Assembly (NCBI RefSeq): GCF_035825295.1
Contig: NZ_JAYMGI010000001.1
Coordinates: forward strand, 1 to 62,812
Direction of reading: 5' to 3'
DNA from: Actinacidiphila sp. DG2A-62
Lineage (GTDB): Bacteria > Actinomycetota > Actinomycetes > Streptomycetales > Streptomycetaceae
Length of the DNA: 62,812 nucleotides
A program made the translations under genes and the position numbers. Shown here one piece after another: positions 59,664-62,812 of this stretch (positions are counted from its first letter, which is position 1; each line of letters opens with the position of its first letter). The notes under the pieces were generated by a model. That model was given only the letters and a program-made list of their open reading frames with translations, had not been told where the DNA came from and searched no databases.

Positions 59664-59768
59664 AGTCGATCGAGGTCCGTTTCGGGACCAGCCGGGCCGG
59701 GGCCGTCGATGTCGCGCCTCCGGCCTCGGTCACCGGCGCGGAGAAGAAGCTGAGCGAGAAGTCGTACG
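59664..59768. other. Loop of the right palindrome
   Basis: 105 bp present once, between the two 3-kb arms. It is GC-rich and possibly coding (one frame reads VQSIEVRFGTSRAGAVDVAP), without the packed hairpins seen at 5262-5471. If the palindrome is a fold-back, the physical end of the molecule would lie here. Confidence 0.6.
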
Positions 59769-60123
59769 GGACGACCAGCAGCCCTCCGGTTCGCGGCCGC
59801 GCTGCCGGAGACGGGCGGGGTGGGCATCGCGGCCCGCACGGCCCGCACCTCGGTCCCCACCTCGTAGGTGGAGGTCAGAGGCTGCGGATAGCCCGCGCAG
59901 CCTGGGGTGGGCGCTATCGCCTGCCGACGTTGGCCTCAATCCAGAAATACATGTGGCGTACGCCTGGGATTCTCCTGGCTGCGTGAAAGAACCGTTGCCT
60001 CCTCGACGGATAGACAACGGTAGCCGTAAGGCGGCGAGAGGATTCAGGCACTGCATCTCCCCTGGGAAGGCATGAGCGTGTCCTGCCTCCATCATGCACG
60101 GAAGGCAGGACACGCGGGTCACG

Positions 60124-60699
60124 CTACGCGTGGATCTCGGCGTTCGGTGTGGTTCTGAACCCCGAGGACCAGGCGACGTTCACGTACGTCGTGCCGTTGA
60201 AAGTGACCGGGCCCACGTTGTCACTGCCCCAGGCAACGTAGCCGTCGCCGCCCGGAGCGGTCTCGCAGCCGGGGAAGACCGCGACGTCCCAGACGCCCGG
60301 ATCACTGGTCGTCACGTTGTACCGGAAGGTCGCGGTCACGTCGCAGACCGTTCCGACGTACTGCCGCGTGTACGAGGTCCACGAGTCGACCCGCAGCCCC
60401 GATCCGACCAGCTTCTGGCAGGTGTCGCCGATGCACTTGGTGGCGTTGTCAGGCTGCGCCTCGCTGTCGTAGTGAACCGTCGGAGTGAGCTTCACCGCGT
60501 GGACCTTCGTCCCCGCCGGCGCTCCGGCAGCAGCCTTCGCGACGTCTGCCAGCGCCCTCGGCGAGAGCTCACCGGCGTTGACGACCGTCACGCCTTGGCC
60601 CGTTGCGCTGCCGGCATGCGCCGGCGTGGCAAGACCGACGAACGCCAGCATCATCAGACCAGTCGCTAACAACAGCCACCTGAATTTAGCTAACGCCAT
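60124..60699 (-). CDS. Mirror copy of the secreted protein gene
   Basis: Same 191 codons, signal peptide and four cysteines as 58733-59308, in the outer arm. Real only if the palindrome is real. Confidence 0.55.
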   Translation of the reverse strand: MALAKFRWLLLATGLMMLAFVGLATPAHAGSATGQGVTVVNAGELSPRALADVAKAAAGAPAGTKVHAVKLTPTVHYDSEAQPDNATKCIGDTCQKLVGSGLRVDSWTSYTRQYVGTVCDVTATFRYNVTTSDPGVWDVAVFPGCETAPGGDGYVAWGSDNVGPVTFNGTTYVNVAWSSGFRTTPNAEIHA

Positions 60700-60835
60700 T
60701 ACCCCTCCCCTGAAAATGAATCAAGCATTCCGTTTATGTGCGAAGACACCCGAGACGCTCTCATTCTGCACGTGCATGGTCAAGGTGGTTTATGACCGAT
60801 GAATCATTTTCGGACAACCGGATCCGCGCCGGGCT

Positions 60836-61216
60836 TCAGCGCGGCTGATTTCCGGCCGAACTGGTGCCGGCCGTATCCGCCGCCGCCTCCCGGGCGTGCC
60901 TGCGCACTTCCACCTCCACCTCGTAGGTGGAGGTCAGACCGGCCTCCGCCAAGGCCCGAGCCCGTGCCTCGCCCGCGGCGGCCGCAGCCGCGTGCAGCGC
61001 GGCGAACTCCTGGTCCTCCTGCTCGGTCCACGGCCGCAGCGGGGGCACTCCCCCGCCCTCCTCCGGCCCCGCGGCATCGGCTCGGCGGGCCGTGTCCACC
61101 TGCTTCCGGTAGGTGGACACGGCTTCCCAGGCGGCGTCCGCGGCCCGCTACGCCTCCAGCGCGGCCAGCTTATTGTGCAGGTCAAGAGGGTCTTTGTGAT
61201 CTCCGGTCTCGGGCAT
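60836..61216 (-). pseudogene. Mirror copy of the amber-interrupted gene
   Basis: Same ATG, same in-frame TAG (complement at 61148-61150) and same downstream open frame as 58216-58596. Confidence 0.5.
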
Positions 61217-61453
61217 GGCCGCAGCATACGAACCACCACCGACACCGGTGCACCAAGCCGATACCCGTGCACCGGCGCAGCAGGCACGGGAGCACCGCGA
61301 CCGGCCCGGCGGCCGTCAGATTCTTCCGACCGCCCTGCCCCTGTCAGCGGCGTGGCGGTAGCCGGGCCGGTACGGGGCGCCGCCTCGATGCACCCGCGGC
61401 GCTCCTACTTCGGCTCCGCCTCAGGGCGTCCGGCGGTCGCGCTGGCCCCCTGG

Positions 61454-62232
61454 TCACACGACGGTCGTCATCTCCTCTATGCGGGCGGCGAAGCCGTCCG
61501 CGGGCAGGGGCAGGTCGACGTCGTCGTCGACGAAGTGGACGTTCTCCTTGACGTAGACCACGACGGCGTTGGCGGCCTCGGGGACGTCCTTGAGGCGGGC
61601 GATGATGTTCAGGACGTTCCCGGCGCGGGCCTGGTGGCCGTTGCGTATGGCGCGGGTCCACATGCGGCGGCCGGGCTCGGGGACCTGCTGCTGCCACCAG
61701 TGGGCTTCCTGGCTTTCCCCAGGGCGAGGTGGTGGAGCACGAGGCAGAACTTCGCGGCGTGGTCGTCGGCGCCGGCGGCGAACTGCCACCAGAAGCGGGC
61801 GCTGTCCTCGCGGTCGGCCAGGTGCAGGACGCAGGCCAGGACCCGGGCGCCGTCGGGTTCGAGTATCCGGCTGGGGTCGCCTCCGGCGCCGCTGGAGCTG
61901 CTGACGAAGGTGGCCATGGTGTGCAGGGCGTCGGGCTGGCTGATGACGATCTTGCACATGTGCTGGAGGGCGGCGGCCGACTCCTGGCGCTCGCGGGACT
62001 CTGCGTCGGCGTAGGCGCCCCAGTGCGTGCTGGGCTCCCACGGAGTCGGGCGGGGCGGGTCGGACCACAGGTCGGGGGCCGTGGCGTCGTCGAAGGTGAG
62101 GGCGCCGGACAGCAGTTGCTCGGTCGCCGCGGCGGCCAGGCGGCTCTGGGCGGCTGCGAGTTCCTCGCGGGTGTAGGCCGGGGAGATGAGCCTCGCCTTG
62201 GCCAGGAGCTGGTCAATCGACGTTGCGGGCAT
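61454..62232 (-). pseudogene. Frameshifted mirror copy of the 259-aa gene
   Basis: Identical to 57199-57978 except that one G is missing near 61719, so the frame breaks at about codon 172. The intact inner copy shows this is most likely a homopolymer error. Confidence 0.6.
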
Positions 62233-62803
62233 CGTCGTGTCCCTTCTTCAGGTCGTAGCCGAGGGCCTCGGCAAGGCGGCGGCGGGCATCGCGGAGGGTG
62301 GAGCGGACGGTGGCCTCGGTGATGCCGAGGACGCCGGCCGTCTCGCGGGTGGTGCGGCCCAGGGCCAGGCGCATGAGGGCGACGTCGTGCTGGCGTTCGG
62401 GCAAGGCGTCGATGGCCTGCCAGAGCGCCATGGTGGTCTCCAGTTCGCCGATCGGGTCGACGACGTTCTCGTAGAGCGACCGGGTGGCGAAGATGGCGTC
62501 GGCCATCTTCTGCCGGCGGTCGCGGTCGCGGGCGGCGTCCTTGACGCGGTTCTTCACCAGCCACCAGGCGTAGGCCGCCGGCTCGGCCTGCTCCAGCACC
62601 TTGGCCCACTGCGCCAGCAGTTCCAGCATGGCGCCGTCGACCGCGTCCTCGGCATCGGCGCGCGAGCCGAGGTACAGCTCCGCCCACCGGACATAGTCGC
62701 CCCGGTACAGGGTGTGGAACGCCTGGAAGTCCAGCGGCTGCGTGTCCTCCACGACGATCTTCGTTCGGCGCGGCCGGCGGCCGCGCAGACCGTACTCGTT
62801 CAC
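62213..62803 (-). CDS. Mirror copy of the ECF sigma factor gene
   Basis: All 196 codons match 56628-57218. The contig stops 9 bp beyond its start codon, so the small upstream gene and the TetR-type palindrome are missing from this copy. Confidence 0.55.
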   Translation of the reverse strand: MNEYGLRGRRPRRTKIVVEDTQPLDFQAFHTLYRGDYVRWAELYLGSRADAEDAVDGAMLELLAQWAKVLEQAEPAAYAWWLVKNRVKDAARDRDRRQKMADAIFATRSLYENVVDPIGELETTMALWQAIDALPERQHDVALMRLALGRTTRETAGVLGITEATVRSTLRDARRRLAEALGYDLKKGHDDARNVD

Positions 62804-62812
62804 CGCTCCTCC

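Larger units (their letters stand above)
59769..62812. repeat. Outer arm of the right palindrome
   Basis: Reverse complement of 56619-59663, running off the contig end just before the start of the sigma-factor gene. It is one base shorter because of a four-G run near 61719. Far cleaner than the outer arm on the left. Confidence 0.9.

Noticed and set aside
1..62812. tRNA, rRNA and CRISPR loci
   Set aside because: No cloverleaf-like conserved tRNA segments, rRNA core sequences or regular repeat-spacer arrays were noticed while reading both strands; a dedicated scan was not possible.

Overview
The window looks like a long-read contig of a high-GC linear plasmid from Streptomyces or a close relative. 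The evidence is a tap-tpg telomere-replication pair (13.9-16.7 kb), a second Tpg-like terminal protein (11.2-11.8 kb), a hairpin array resembling an actinomycete telomere (5.26-5.47 kb), a WhiB-like regulator, a DUF2637/FtsK-like conjugation operon, a ParAB partition locus with palindromic sites, and very GC-rich third codon positions throughout. Every function below is read from sequence motifs; no database search was possible.

Layout. (1) 1-12.7 kb is a large imperfect palindrome. Positions 1-5258 are a noisy reverse-complement copy of about 7455-12715. Most genes in the outer copy carry single-base homopolymer losses, and the extreme left end aligns only with many deletions. Between the arms lie a telomere-like hairpin array, a G-rich stretch, an IS5-family element (5876-6766) and the start of a replication operon. 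(2) 7.2-12.4 kb holds a RepL-like gene, a MarR/RepL-like winged-helix gene, a toxin-antitoxin-like pair and the second tpg with two small partners. (3) 12.6-17.6 kb holds an unknown protein, the tap-tpg operon and small regulators with repeat operators. (4) 17.8-24 kb holds coiled-coil proteins, a 2H phosphoesterase, and a DciA-like plus winged-helix replication pair beside DnaA-box-like sites. (5) 24-28.3 kb holds about 1.1 kb without a clear gene, two XRE-TPR regulators and a monooxygenase-like protein. (6) 28.8-46.2 kb is one long co-directional operon. It begins with an RsbW-like ATPase and WhiB, continues through the transfer genes (DUF2637 protein, structural or membrane proteins, TraB/FtsK-like ATPase, Spd-like proteins), and ends with nucleic-acid and nucleotide proteins (RapZ-C-like, Zn-ribbon, P-loop kinase, Lsr2-like, OB-like, deoxyribosyltransferase-like). 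(7) 46.3-52 kb holds an HTH-GAF-SpoIIE phosphatase and the parS-parA-parB locus. (8) 52.5-56 kb holds a PIN-domain protein and a pentapeptide-repeat protein. (9) 56.5-62.8 kb is a second palindrome, with about 3.04-kb arms and a 105-bp loop, carrying an ECF sigma operon and a secreted protein in two mirror copies.

How the genes fit together. Tap/Tpg, the second Tpg and the hairpin array would serve telomere patching. The RepL-like pair and the DciA/winged-helix pair would start internal replication. ParAB with three palindromes would segregate the plasmid. The TraB-like DNA pump with its membrane partners would transfer double-stranded DNA between hyphae.

Two cautions. Both outermost arms look like fold-back or assembly products, so the biological plasmid may span only about 5.26-59.7 kb. 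The core also contains at least seven genes whose reading frames are broken by what look like single-base losses in short homopolymers; these are more likely base-calling errors than mutations.
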